From Reyranella sp. (GTDB taxonomy: Bacteria; Pseudomonadota; Alphaproteobacteria; Reyranellales; Reyranellaceae), in the NCBI GenBank assembly GCA_022844015.1, contig JALHMO010000072.1, positions 1 through 33,975 of the forward strand: 33,975 bases of DNA, written 5' to 3'. Positions 18,527 to 25,954 of the stretch are shown in pieces. The notes beneath the pieces are model-generated. The model had not been told where the DNA came from. It was given only the letters and a program-made list of their open reading frames with translations, and made no database searches. The translations under genes were made by a program, and so were the position numbers. The first letter of the stretch is position 1. Every line of letters starts with the position of its first letter.

Positions 18527-19252
18527 ATGCCCACACGCAGGCGAGACACCCAGACCATGCCACCCGAGGGCGAGGACACAAAGGCACGCACGCAGCGCAA
18601 GCTGCTCGACGCCGCCATGCAGCTCGTCCGGCGGGGCCGCACGCCCTCGGTCGCCGAGGTTGCGCTGACCGCGGGTGTTTCGCGTGCGACGGCCTATCGT
18701 TACTTTCCCAATCGCAGCACCGTCATCGCCGCCGTCGTTGCCGAGAGCCTGGGTCCCGTGCGCGGCTTCGAGCCGACGGCGCGCGACGGCCGGCAGCGCG
18801 TGCGCGAGCTGTTCAACCGGACCTTCCCGCGCTTCAAGGAATTCGAGCCGCACATGCGCGCCGCCCTGCAGCTCTCTCTCGAGCACGAATCGCTCGAGCG
18901 CGTCGGCCTGCTCGAGGAACCGCAGTATCGCCGCGGCTTCCGGCGCGGCCTGCTGCAGCGCGCGGCGTCGCCTCTGCTCCAGAAGCTGGGGCGCCGGCGC
19001 TACGATCAGCTCCTGAAGGCGCTGTCGATCATCTACGGCATCGAATCCTATGTCGTTCTGAAGGACATCTGGGGATGCGACGATCGCGAGGTCGAGCTGA
19101 TCGCCCGCTGGATGGTCGACGCGCTCATCGACGCCGCGCTGCGCCAGGAGCCGAGGGACGTGGCGCCGGAGAAGACCAGAGCTAACGAGGCCAGACTTCC
19201 GGGGGCACGGTCCAGGCCCGGCAGGCAGGCGCGGCGCGGCTCCTCGAGCTGA
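18527..19252 (+). CDS. TetR/AcrR-family transcriptional regulator
   Basis: The 241-residue protein has an N-terminal TetR DNA-binding domain: TQRKLLDAAMQLV (helix 1, residues 22-34) and the helix-turn-helix SVAEVALTAGVSRATAYRYF (41-60). A divergent helical ligand-binding domain follows (to about 205), then a basic, low-complexity C-terminal tail rich in Arg, Ala, Pro and Ser. ATG 18527 has AAGGAAAG upstream; an internal ATG at 18557 is possible. It is transcribed away from the FAH-amidohydrolase-Liv operon and shares its promoter region, so it most likely represses that operon until a pathway compound binds. The effector is unknown. Confidence 0.88.
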   Translation: MPTRRRDTQTMPPEGEDTKARTQRKLLDAAMQLVRRGRTPSVAEVALTAGVSRATAYRYFPNRSTVIAAVVAESLGPVRGFEPTARDGRQRVRELFNRTFPRFKEFEPHMRAALQLSLEHESLERVGLLEEPQYRRGFRRGLLQRAASPLLQKLGRRRYDQLLKALSIIYGIESYVVLKDIWGCDDREVELIARWMVDALIDAALRQEPRDVAPEKTRANEARLPGARSRPGRQARRGSSS

Positions 19253-19396
19253 CGGGGCGAGTTCCCGTCGTCCCGACCGCCGGGTGGCGTCCCGGCGCCG
19301 GCGCAACGGGCAGGCTTGCCGCCGCCATGTCGCGGTTCCAGACTGTGGTTGTGCGGACCGTTCGTCCCGCCAGGCGGCTGCAACGGAGATGCGTGA

Positions 19397-20023
19397 TTGG
19401 CTCGAGACCGACACGACCCGCCAATCCCGGTTCCGACGTCGGATCACCTCTCGGCGATGCTCGACCAGGCGCCCGGCCCGCGCGTCTCGGTCGGCTGGCT
19501 GCTCGAGCAGCTTGGCGAGCGCTCGTTCGGGCTGACCTTGTTCGTGATGGCCGTGATCGCCCTGCTGCCGGGGGCGTCGACGGTCATCGGCGTCCTGATC
19601 GCCTGGCCCGCCATCCAGATGATCCTCGGGCACGACGCCGCCGTGCTGCCGCGCCGCATTGCCCGCCGCGAGGTCGGCGTCGACAGGTTGGCTCGCCTGA
19701 TCGACCTGGTCCTGCCCCGCCTGCGCTGGGTCGAGCGGCTGATCCGCCCACGTTGGCCGACGCCGTTCCAGGCCACCAAGCGCCTGACCGGCATCGTGAT
19801 GCTCCTGGTCGGCGCGACGCTGGTCTCGCCAGTGCCGTTCACGCAGGTCGTGCCGGCGCTGGTCATCATGCTGCTGGCGCTCGCCTATCTCGAGGAGGAC
19901 GGGATCGCGCTGCTGGTCGCCCTGGTCGCCGCATTGGGTTCGCTCGTGGTGACCGGCGCGACGGTGTGGGGCGCGGTGGAAACCATCGACTGGCTCGACC
20001 CGGCGCTGCCGACGCGCCGCTGA
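19397..20023 (+). CDS. ExoD-family membrane protein
   Basis: The 208-residue protein resembles ExoD (exopolysaccharide synthesis) proteins: an amphipathic N-terminus with LLEQLGERSFGLTLFVMAVIALLPG, then IGVLIAWPAIQMILGHDAAVLPRRIARR, and several C-terminal hydrophobic segments including a region with SPVPFTQVVPALVIMLLALA. ExoD of rhizobia influences exopolysaccharide production, but the biochemical role of the family is unclear. The start is a TTG at 19397 with GGAG 8 bases upstream; the first in-frame ATG would delete the first 20 residues. The 144 bases between it and the TetR gene show no clear promoter. Confidence 0.85.
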   Translation: MARDRHDPPIPVPTSDHLSAMLDQAPGPRVSVGWLLEQLGERSFGLTLFVMAVIALLPGASTVIGVLIAWPAIQMILGHDAAVLPRRIARREVGVDRLARLIDLVLPRLRWVERLIRPRWPTPFQATKRLTGIVMLLVGATLVSPVPFTQVVPALVIMLLALAYLEEDGIALLVALVAALGSLVVTGATVWGAVETIDWLDPALPTRR

Positions 20024-20236
20024 TCCGGTACGGCCGCCCTCGCGTCCCGCACGTCGGCCGGCTGTCCGTCGGGCATCCGTCGCGTCCGAGACGCTCCGAA
20101 AGGGAGCCTGAGCCGACGGTTCCTCGACGTACCTCCGTGCACGGTGTATCGTCTGCCACCATCGCCCACCAATCGACGGCCTGCGATGGCCGAGAGAGTC
20201 GCGTGCTCCCGCCAGACGAGCGTTCGAGGTGCACCG
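20024..20236 (+). other. Gap between ExoD gene and the mini-gene run
   Basis: No coding pattern, terminator or clear promoter is seen in these 213 bases. The longer frames here are shadows without ribosome sites. Confidence 0.4.
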
Positions 20237-20326
20237 ATGAATTCGTCGCTTCTTCCGCCTGCAGGCTTCTCGGTATTTCTGCTGTTGCTCGTTGCCGCCT
20301 ATGGCCTGCTGCGGGTGCTGCAGTGA
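20237..20326 (+). CDS. 29-residue single-span membrane mini-protein
   Basis: ATG 20237 is preceded by GAGGTG at a 7-base spacing, one of the better ribosome sites in this part. The product begins MNSSLLPPAGF, followed by one hydrophobic helix and ends LLRVLQ: short polar start, one membrane span, short basic tail. Its TGA overlaps the GTG start of the next mini-gene (GTGA). I know no family for it. A KdpF-like subunit was considered because of size, but no kdp genes are near. The good ribosome site and the coupled overlap are the evidence that it is translated. Confidence 0.5.
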   Translation: MNSSLLPPAGFSVFLLLLVAAYGLLRVLQ

Positions 20327-20439
20327 GCTTCTTCCTGAAGGCGCCCGGCTTGGCCTGCATCGCCATGGCTGGGGTCGTCATCCTGTCCATCACCGTCTTC
20401 GTCTGGACGCGCCATGGGCTGGCAGTCAATGGCATTTGA
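20323..20439 (+). CDS. 38-residue single-span membrane mini-protein
   Basis: The frame starts with GTG 20323 inside the end of the 29-residue gene (GTGA overlap), so it would be translated by re-initiation. The product starts MSFFLKAPGLACIAMAG, continues with a hydrophobic span of about 20 residues and ends in the polar tail TRHGLAVNGI. No family is recognised. An internal ATG at 20365 would give a 24-residue version. Confidence 0.45.
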   Translation: MSFFLKAPGLACIAMAGVVILSITVFVWTRHGLAVNGI

Positions 20440-20614
20440 GATATCGTGGAGCAAACCGAACGGGAGTCGCAGTCAGGTCGTGTGCGCGTCTGCCAAGTCG
20501 GCCATTGCGGAGATAACGCTCCGCCGCCTTTGGCGAGCGACAGACTTGCGGATCCGGGAGAATGATGGGGTGCCGCTCACTCTCGACGCCTTGACCATAC
20601 TCGCGGGCCAATAG
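20429..20614 (+). CDS. Small hypothetical protein (61 residues)
   Basis: ATG 20429 lies just before the stop of the previous mini-gene (11-base overlap). The product starts MAFEISWSKPNGSRSQVVCA, has a helical middle and ends with LRIRENDGVPLTLDALTILA. This beta-helix-beta pattern with a closing I-R-x-x-D-G-x-P-L-x-x-x-x-L resembles small conserved alphaproteobacterial proteins of unknown function. It ends 12 bases before the convergent gene at 20627. The ribosome site is weak, so coupling to the preceding gene is likely. An upstream in-frame ATG at 20414 would add 5 residues. Confidence 0.5.
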   Translation: MAFEISWSKPNGSRSQVVCASAKSAIAEITLRRLWRATDLRIRENDGVPLTLDALTILAGQ

Positions 20615-20626
20615 CGCCAGGCGCGT

Positions 20627-21094
20627 CTAGCGCTGTGTCGTCTCGCCCGGCCGCTTGCCGGATTCGAGATTGTTGCTGGTGAAATGGTTCACCGCGAAGA
20701 ACAGCAGGGCAGCGACGAGCACGCCCCATGCCAGCGCTTTCGACAATCCCGGTCCCATGTTCGTTCCGCCTCTGCTGCCTGCCGGTGCTACTGGAGGGAT
20801 CGGCCTGGCGCTGTGCTCCGGCAGCCAGCTTACGAGGCGGGCGGCGATCGCCTCGGCGTCGGTCGCCTTCCAGTTGCCCTCGGGCAGCCTCGCGATCGTC
20901 GCGGCGAGGGCCCGTGCCGCGGCGTCCCTCGGTAGATCGGAGAGCCGGGCGGCTTCCTGCCACGGGTCGACGCCGAGCCGCGTCAAGGCGGTGAGGACGG
21001 TGAGCGGCACCCCGACCTGCTCGTCGCCGACCTCGGCGAAGAGAAAAGCGTTGTAGGGCGAATGGCCGAGAGTGAATTCGGGACGCAGGGTCAT
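20627..21094 (-). CDS. Hypothetical protein with C-terminal membrane tail
   Basis: The 155-residue protein has a soluble helical N-terminal domain (about 1-95, with NAFLFAEVGDEQ and LGVDPWQEAARLSDLP). I recognise this as a conserved but uncharacterised alphaproteobacterial family. A Pro/Gly linker follows, then a C-terminal membrane segment ending in FTSNNLESGKRP. The last 43 residues could also be made separately from an internal ATG at 20758, which has GAGG upstream. That tail is strikingly like the 48-residue protein at 23487-23633. ATG 21094 has GGGGAGG 5 bases upstream and lies 12 bases after the SGNH-like gene. Confidence 0.72.
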   Translation of the reverse strand: MTLRPEFTLGHSPYNAFLFAEVGDEQVGVPLTVLTALTRLGVDPWQEAARLSDLPRDAAARALAATIARLPEGNWKATDAEAIAARLVSWLPEHSARPIPPVAPAGSRGGTNMGPGLSKALAWGVLVAALLFFAVNHFTSNNLESGKRPGETTQR

Positions 21095-21106
21095 GAGGCC
21101 TCCCCT

Positions 21107-22396
21107 CTACCTGCCGCCCGTCTGCGCGTCGGCCTGGCAACAGGCGGCCCGCTCGGACGGCTTGCGCTGCAGGCCCCAGCTCGCGGCGAGCAGCTCGCCG
21201 ACGCGCGCGGCCATCAGCCGGTTGCCGAGGCTGCGGCCATCGGCGCTCGCGACATAGTGGACGTGGTCGCTGTAGATTGAGGCGTTCTGGCTCTCGAAGA
21301 CGCTGCCCAGGTCGTGGATGGACAGGCCCGCCTCGCCAAGCGTCATCATGCCGGCGACGATCCGCCGGTAGGTGTCGCGGTAGGAGAGATCGCCGGCCAC
21401 GCGCCGCTCCTCCTCGGTCAAGGTCTTGCCCCAGGCAGGCACCGGCTGCAGGAAGAATGCCGACTTCACGCCATTGTCGCGCGCCACAGCCGCGGTCGCT
21501 CGGAAATACTTCTGATAGAGGCCGAGCTGGACGGCGAAGTGGCGTTCGGGATTGGCCTGAATGTCGGCGGGTAGGTCGAACAGGCCAAGCACCGTCGTCT
21601 GCTTGCCGGACCGGACCCCGTCGCGGTGTTTCGCAGCCGCCTCGATGGCGCGGATCAGGACGTAGGCCGCATGCGAGCGGCCCAGTACCGGATCGAGCGC
21701 CAGCGCTCCCGCCAGGCGCCCCATCACCCAGCCGATGGCTGCGTCGCCGAAGTTCTCGTCGGCGGCAAACGGGTTGGCTGCGAGGAAGTTCGACGCGGGC
21801 GCCTCGAGGCGCTGCTGCATCTTGTGATGGAAGTAATAGTGCTCGTTGAAGCCGCTGACGTTGACCACGGCATCGACCGAGCCGGCATTGAGCGCGAAGA
21901 CGATGAACGACTGCGGCTCCTTCCAGGCACCTGCGGCGCCGTTCAGCACCAGCCAAGGCTTGCCATTGGGGCTGACGAAGTTGTTGTTCAGCTCCTCGCT
22001 GAGATAGCGGGGATAGGGAGGCTCCATGTTGCCGCCCAGGTAGGAAGCGACCGAGCCGCCGGTCAGGATGACGACATAGTGATCGTTCGATCTGGTTGCG
22101 GGGAACTCGGGACCGAACAGGCCTGCGCTGTTGACCCAGGAGAAGCCGCACGGCGGGTTGGCGTGATGGACGAACGCAAGGTAGGGGTGCGGATAGAGCA
22201 CGTCGATGAAGCGGCAGCCCGTGCCCCTGGTCAGGTCGCGCACGTAGGTGTTCTGCGTGCGCTCGAACAACGCTGCCGGCGGCGTGTAGCGGCCGTCCTC
22301 GATATACAGCCAACCGATTGCCGCGACCTCGACGGCTGCCAGGGCGAGGATGGCCCCGATGACGACGGACAGACAGCGAAACAGAGCCTGCTTCAT
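21107..22396 (-). CDS. Anchored SGNH-like protein with GGS motif
   Basis: The 429-residue protein has an N-terminal signal anchor (about residues 8-31) and a periplasmic domain with SGNH-like landmarks. VILTGGSVA has Ser115 in the place of the nucleophile (GGS instead of GDS), and SDHVHY near the C-terminus has Asp377 and His380. Similar GGS variants occur in SGNH proteins linked to polysaccharide acylation. Four Cys residues are in the N-terminal half or at the C-terminus (CRF, PPC, ACC). ATG 22396 has GAGG 6 bases upstream; an extension to 22447 would run into the upstream gene. The surrounding genes are small and unknown, so the role is open. Confidence 0.75.
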   Translation of the reverse strand: MKQALFRCLSVVIGAILALAAVEVAAIGWLYIEDGRYTPPAALFERTQNTYVRDLTRGTGCRFIDVLYPHPYLAFVHHANPPCGFSWVNSAGLFGPEFPATRSNDHYVVILTGGSVASYLGGNMEPPYPRYLSEELNNNFVSPNGKPWLVLNGAAGAWKEPQSFIVFALNAGSVDAVVNVSGFNEHYYFHHKMQQRLEAPASNFLAANPFAADENFGDAAIGWVMGRLAGALALDPVLGRSHAAYVLIRAIEAAAKHRDGVRSGKQTTVLGLFDLPADIQANPERHFAVQLGLYQKYFRATAAVARDNGVKSAFFLQPVPAWGKTLTEEERRVAGDLSYRDTYRRIVAGMMTLGEAGLSIHDLGSVFESQNASIYSDHVHYVASADGRSLGNRLMAARVGELLAASWGLQRKPSERAACCQADAQTGGR

Positions 22397-22412
22397 CGCT
22401 GCCTCAATCGCC

Positions 22413-22709
22413 TCAGGGTGCGCGCTCGAGGCGCTCGAGATCGGCAAGCACCGCGTCGACCAGCGCGCGGTGCCGTGTGTCGCCCTTGCCCAGCGTGGCG
22501 GCGTAGAGGCCGAGGACGAAGCGCGCCTTCACGGCGGCATCCTGCCAGGTGGCCGCTTGTGTCGCGAACAGCTGGGCCTCCAATGCGTCCCGTTGCATTC
22601 GCAGGATCTGCTCGTTGGCCTCGACATCGGCGAGCAGGCGGCGCGAGTCGGTGGCCGCCTGTGAGGCCATGCCGCGGCGCTTGTCGAGGTCGATCACGTC
22701 GTCGGTCAT
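22413..22709 (-). CDS. Hypothetical helical protein (98 residues)
   Basis: ATG 22709 is preceded by AAGGGACAG and starts MTDDVIDLDKRRG. The protein is almost entirely charged alpha-helix (residues 15-98), including the segment LEAQLFATQAATWQDAAVKA, and ends LADLERLERAP. No enzyme motif, signal peptide or membrane span is seen. Its stop is 16 bases before the SGNH-like start, so the two are probably co-transcribed. The frame open to 22958 upstream of this ATG is not coding because it overlaps the end of the gene at 22832. Confidence 0.65.
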   Translation of the reverse strand: MTDDVIDLDKRRGMASQAATDSRRLLADVEANEQILRMQRDALEAQLFATQAATWQDAAVKARFVLGLYAATLGKGDTRHRALVDAVLADLERLERAP

Positions 22710-22831
22710 CGCGATCTGTCCCTTGGCTGCCGGCCGCCCGAGGAGGCGCGCCGGCAGTGCCTCTGGCGCGCATGCGCCGCGCCGTTGGTGGCGGTTGGCC
22801 GATGCACGGTCGCTCGATGCCGACGGCTCGG

Positions 22832-23194
22832 TCAGGCCTTCGGCGTGGCCGGCGCCATCAGGAGCTCGACGCAGGCACGCGCCAGGTCGGAATCGCTGCT
22901 CGTCGAGCCGGGCATCATCGCGAAGCCGCCCTTCTCGACGACGGTGCTGCGTTCCCACGTGCTAGCCTTGGCGAGCTCGGCCAGCCGAGTGGCGGAATCG
23001 CTCTGGGCGCGGAAGCGCTCGGCACAGTACGGCGCCAGCGCCACGACCGTGGCGTTGTGCGCGGCGACGCTCGCGTCCTTGCGCGCCGTGCCGCCGGTCA
23101 CCCAGCCGCCCCAGGTGAAGCCGAGCCCGATGCAAAGCGCGGCGCCGATCACCGCGCCCCATAGAATCGGTTTGGTGTCCTTGGGAAGGTTCAT
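22832..23194 (-). CDS. Hypothetical single-span membrane protein (120 residues)
   Basis: The protein begins MNLPKDTKPILWG, followed by one membrane segment with small residues (about 10-33, ending GGWVTGG). The rest is a soluble domain with one Cys pair far apart (Cys in PYCAER and in ARACVELL). I recall similar conserved hypothetical proteins in alphaproteobacteria, without function. ATG 23194 has AAAGGG upstream. A 7-bp GC-rich hairpin, CGGCCGC-TCCT-GCGGCCG, lies at 23209-23226 just 5' of this ribosome site and might affect its access. Confidence 0.68.
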   Translation of the reverse strand: MNLPKDTKPILWGAVIGAALCIGLGFTWGGWVTGGTARKDASVAAHNATVVALAPYCAERFRAQSDSATRLAELAKASTWERSTVVEKGGFAMMPGSTSSDSDLARACVELLMAPATPKA

Positions 23195-23486
23195 GAGGAA
23201 GCCCTTTCCGGCCGCTCCTGCGGCCGTCAGCCGGGCGTGCGCGGGATCGCGACGCCGACGATCGATTAGACCAGGAAACGCGGAACCAAGAAGGGCGGTC
23301 TCGCCGGCCTTCGGTCGAGCACCTCCGCGCTTTGGCGGGAGCGCACGCATCTCTCAGCCATCGCAAGCCGGGCTGGGTGGGCGATGGTGATCATTCGTAC
23401 ACGCTGCAAGGGGACGCGTCCACACGGCATTGACTTCGGACGATGGCATCGGCGCGTCGAACGGCCGGCTTTCGAGATGGTCGTGA
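23195..23486 (-). other. Intergenic stretch with one hairpin
   Basis: Besides the hairpin at 23209-23226, no coding pattern is convincing in these 292 bases; frames seen on both strands lack ribosome sites. It probably holds the promoter of the genes at 22832 and below. Confidence 0.4.
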
Positions 23487-23633
23487 TCAGCCGGGAATGG
23501 GGATGAAGCGAGAGGTCGCGCTGCGCGCCTGCCCGAGCTCGAGATTGTTGTCGCTGAAGAGGTGCAGCGCAAACAACAGTACAGCCGCACAGAGCGCGGC
23601 CCAGGCAAGGGCGGTCGCGAGCTTCAGGTTCAT
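23487..23633 (-). CDS. 48-residue membrane protein with NNLELG tail
   Basis: ATG 23633 has GGAGCAGG upstream. The product begins MNLKLATALAWAALCAAV, spans the membrane once (about residues 5-26) and continues FSDNNLELGQARS. The run ALAWxxLxAAxLxFAxxxFxxNNLExG is shared with the C-terminal tail of the protein at 20627-21094, so the two share a membrane-tail module. The function is unknown. Confidence 0.65.
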   Translation of the reverse strand: MNLKLATALAWAALCAAVLLFALHLFSDNNLELGQARSATSRFIPIPG

Positions 23634-23793
23634 GGTGCCTGCTCCGATGCATGCTTGCGCTTGAAAGGGCGGTGACGAACCCATGCTGATGCAGCGTCGA
23701 CAGCAGCAGGTCCTCGATGTCGCCACGCTTCGGGCAGCGGTGCTGCCGATGGTGCGAAGAATGGCTTGCGCGATGGCCTCGGGTTTTTGGCAG

Positions 23794-23988
23794 CTATATT
23801 TTCGTCTCGGCCGCAACCTGCTCGAGACGCGCCGCGCTGTCGTGCAGCTCCTCGCAATGGCGAAGCAGGCGGCGTTGATCGGATTCGAATTGCATGCTTT
23901 CGGAAAGTCGCCGCGCACGGCGTGCCAGGTCCCGCAGCCCGTCCGCCTGCTTCAGGAGGCTGTGCTTCGTCTGAGGTTGCTCGAGCAT
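23794..23988 (-). CDS. Small coiled-coil protein (64 residues)
   Basis: ATG 23988 has GGAG 6 bases upstream. The product starts MLEQPQTKHSLLKQADGL and is one long charged helix with heptad-like spacing, including RDLARRARRLSESM and LLRHCEELHDSAARLEQV. This resembles small hypothetical proteins found widely in Hyphomicrobiales. No other feature is seen. An opposite-strand frame (23683-24093) is judged a shadow. Confidence 0.65.
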   Translation of the reverse strand: MLEQPQTKHSLLKQADGLRDLARRARRLSESMQFESDQRRLLRHCEELHDSAARLEQVAAETKI

Positions 23989-24179
23989 CGTGTCTCCATG
24001 CGTTTGGGTGAAGCGATGGCGGTTCCAAAGTGCTGTGACGCGCATCGGCAAACGAGGAGCCCATGGTTGCCGTGCGACCCGATTTCAGCCTGACCCCATA
24101 TTGCGCCACGCCAAGGAACATGGCGGGTCGCGCATCTCGGTCTGGGCATGCGGCGAGATGGGAACAATCTGTCGGCCCG

Positions 24180-24389
24180 TCACTGTTCCGCATAGGCACG
24201 GGTCAGTCGTTCCTTGGCGGCGAGATACTCGAGCCGCCGGATCTCGCGAGCATCGGGACAACCCGGGATGACGACGGAATCGCGTGGCGTACGAGGACCC
24301 TCCGCGAGCTCTGCCGTCTTCATCCACGCTCCGTATGCCTGCTGCAGTTCGACACGCAGGCGCGCCCGCTTCTCGATGAGTGCTTCCAT
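24180..24389 (-). CDS. Small helical hypothetical protein (69 residues)
   Basis: ATG 24389 is preceded by GAGGAAC. The product begins MEALIEKRARLRVELQQAY, with a central Pro-containing loop (PGCPDAREIRRLEYL) and a charged C-terminal helix ending RAYAEQ. It looks like a real but uncharacterised protein. A longer frame up to 24737 has no ribosome site. Confidence 0.58.
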   Translation of the reverse strand: MEALIEKRARLRVELQQAYGAWMKTAELAEGPRTPRDSVVIPGCPDAREIRRLEYLAAKERLTRAYAEQ

Positions 24390-24706
24390 GGGATGTTCCT
24401 CGTTGGAGGGCGACTCAGGGTGCGGCACGGAGCGCTGCGCATGGCACGACAGGCAGACCGGGAAGCGTCGGACAGAGAACGTGCGGAGCGACCCAAGCTT
24501 TCCAGCGTCTCTCGGCGTACCTCTCACCTCGGGGGCGGGAGCACGCGCCTCGATCTGCCATTCGCTGCCTGGAGCATCGTACGATAGTGAACAAGCTGTA
24601 CGCTTTCGACGGCCAGCCGTCCAATGCCCAATCGAGGCAATGCCGCCTGCATGATCGAGGACTTTCGCCAGCGTGCACCGTGCAAACAGCCGTCGCGGCG
24701 AGGAGC
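24390..24706 (-). other. Intergenic stretch without a supported gene
   Basis: The 317 bases between two small minus-strand genes contain a short palindrome, ATCGTACGAT, near 24573-24582 and no convincing coding frame or terminator. A promoter for the 69-residue gene probably lies here, but none could be chosen. Confidence 0.4.
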
Positions 24707-25030
24707 TTAATCTCCGGAGCGGCCATGCCGCCGCCATGCAGTCTCCTCGGGAAGCCCGTCGCGCACATCGGCGTGCGCGACGGTGCTGGCAGGCGACAAG
24801 CGCTTGCCGCTGAAGCGGATCGACAGGATGAGGCCGTCGTCGGTTCGCAGGACGAGGCCGTTGCGCCCGAACGCCTCGGCGAGCAGCACGGGCTCCATGT
24901 GAACCTCGCCGGACGCGACGATCTCGCCCTGTCGAACGAGGTACCCATCCAGCTCGTATTCGGCCCGGCCGAGCGATTCACCCTTGCACTCGAGCACGCC
25001 GCCGCCGCGAAGCACGCCGAGATGGCGCAT
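24707..25030 (-). CDS. Conserved hypothetical protein (107 residues)
   Basis: ATG 25030 (AAGGCGAG upstream) opens MRHLGVLRGGGVLECKGESL, followed by beta-strand-rich sequence (YELDGYLVRQGEIVASGE, then GLVLRTDDGLILSIRFS). I recognise the opening L-G-V-L-x-G-G-G-V-L and the motif L-R-T-D-D-G as those of a conserved uncharacterised alphaproteobacterial family. No signal peptide or membrane segment is present. The extension to 25417 has different composition and is not supported. It diverges from the cold-shock gene. Confidence 0.68.
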   Translation of the reverse strand: MRHLGVLRGGGVLECKGESLGRAEYELDGYLVRQGEIVASGEVHMEPVLLAEAFGRNGLVLRTDDGLILSIRFSGKRLSPASTVAHADVRDGLPEETAWRRHGRSGD

Positions 25031-25446
25031 CAGGGGCTCGCCTTGGCGCCAATCGAGAGGACGCGATGCGTCGCGGTGCAACTGGCAAGGAAAGGCTCGA
25101 ACGAGGTGGAGGGCAGCACGCCTCTTGCTCGAACGGATTGCGCGAATGCGGCGTCCACCGGTCGCAGCTCGACATCCGAGCACGCGCTCTCCCCTTTGGG
25201 AATCATCGAATGTCCTTTGTGGGGCCGCGAAGACGACAACATGGGCTTTGCCCGTGCCGAGCGCAATGGCTCTCTTGCAAAGGCAGCCGAAAGAGGCCAT
25301 ATCACGGTTGTCGATAGATGGACTGACGATCTGGTTGCGCCCTTTGGTGCGCCTACCTCCGACCCTGATCCTGAAACAATTGCGAATTCGACGGCCTGCC
25401 CCATCGGGTGCTGGCAAGCATGACTATGTAGTGAAAGGGGATTCCC
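25031..25446. other. Divergent intergenic region before the cold-shock gene
   Basis: No gene is supported in these 416 bases. A 60-residue frame at 25242-25424 (+) starts with ATG but has no ribosome site. The region must hold the promoters for the 107-residue gene (minus) and the cold-shock gene (plus), whose mRNA may have the long leader usual for cspA relatives. Confidence 0.4.
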
Positions 25447-25659
25447 ATGACGACGGGAACCGTGAAGTGGTTTAACACGACCAAGGGCTTCGGCTTCATC
25501 CAGCCCGACGATGGCGGCAAGGACGCTTTCGTTCACATCAGCGCCGTCGAGCGCGCCGGGCTGGGCCATCTGGTCGAAGGTCAGAAGATCGAGTTCGAGC
25601 TGGTCTCGGATCGGCGCAGCGGCAAGCTGTCGGCCGACAACCTCAAGCGGGTCGACTGA
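25447..25659 (+). CDS. Cold-shock protein (CspA family)
   Basis: The 70-residue single cold-shock domain has both RNA-binding motifs: KGFGFIQ (RNP1, residues 13-19) and AFVHIS (RNP2, about residues 27-32). The start, MTTGTVKWFN, is standard. These OB-fold proteins bind single-stranded RNA and DNA and act as RNA chaperones. AAAGGGGA precedes ATG 25447. The gene is followed by a near-perfect palindrome at 25671-25694 and, about 145 bases downstream, a strong terminator. Confidence 0.95.
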   Translation: MTTGTVKWFNTTKGFGFIQPDDGGKDAFVHISAVERAGLGHLVEGQKIEFELVSDRRSGKLSADNLKRVD

Positions 25660-25670
25660 TCCTGGATTTC

Positions 25671-25694
25671 CATGGAGCCGGATCCGGCTCCGTG
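25671..25694. repeat. Perfect palindrome after the cold-shock gene
   Basis: GGAGCCGGATCCGGCTCC (25674-25691) is an 18-base perfect palindrome that extends by CAT/GTG with one wobble pair. It has no loop, so it would be a cruciform in DNA or a hairpin with opened centre in RNA. It lacks a T-run, so it is not a standard terminator. Confidence 0.6.
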
Positions 25695-25803
25695 AACATC
25701 GAGGCCAGGAAGCCCCGGTTGGCCTTGCACGCCGGGCGCTAGCCTGCATCGGCACTTCGAGCGTCGCGCCAGCGGCGCTTGCGCCGGCACAATCGACGAA
25801 TCG

Positions 25804-25833
25804 AAGCCCCGTGGCGAAAGCCGCGGGGCTTTT
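25804..25833 (+). terminator. Rho-independent terminator
   Basis: A 12-bp stem (25804-25815 with 25820-25831; one G-T wobble) is capped by a GAAA tetraloop and followed on the plus strand by TTTT. It would end the transcript of the cold-shock gene. Confidence 0.85.
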
Positions 25834-25954
25834 CGTTGATGACGCGGCGACTGCAGAGGGCAAACGGCTTTGCATGATCAGGGTTGGGGCAACCCGCGCC
25901 GTGCGACAGGCGTTGAGGCGGCAGTAATGACAGCGATTTGAGGCCTCTGTTCGC

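Noticed and set aside
19265..19280. Second copy of the 2424 repeat end (CCCGTCGTCCCGACCG)
   Set aside because: Only 16 bases match and no inverted partner is nearby; likely coincidence in GC-rich sequence.
20237..20326. 29-residue protein as KdpF
   Set aside because: Only size and one membrane span agree; there are no kdpA, kdpB or kdpC genes nearby.
23683..24093. 136-residue plus-strand frame
   Set aside because: Antisense to the small coiled-coil gene, which has a ribosome site and regular helix pattern.
25242..25424. 60-residue plus-strand frame before the cold-shock gene
   Set aside because: No ribosome site and no conserved pattern; the region is more likely promoter and leader.
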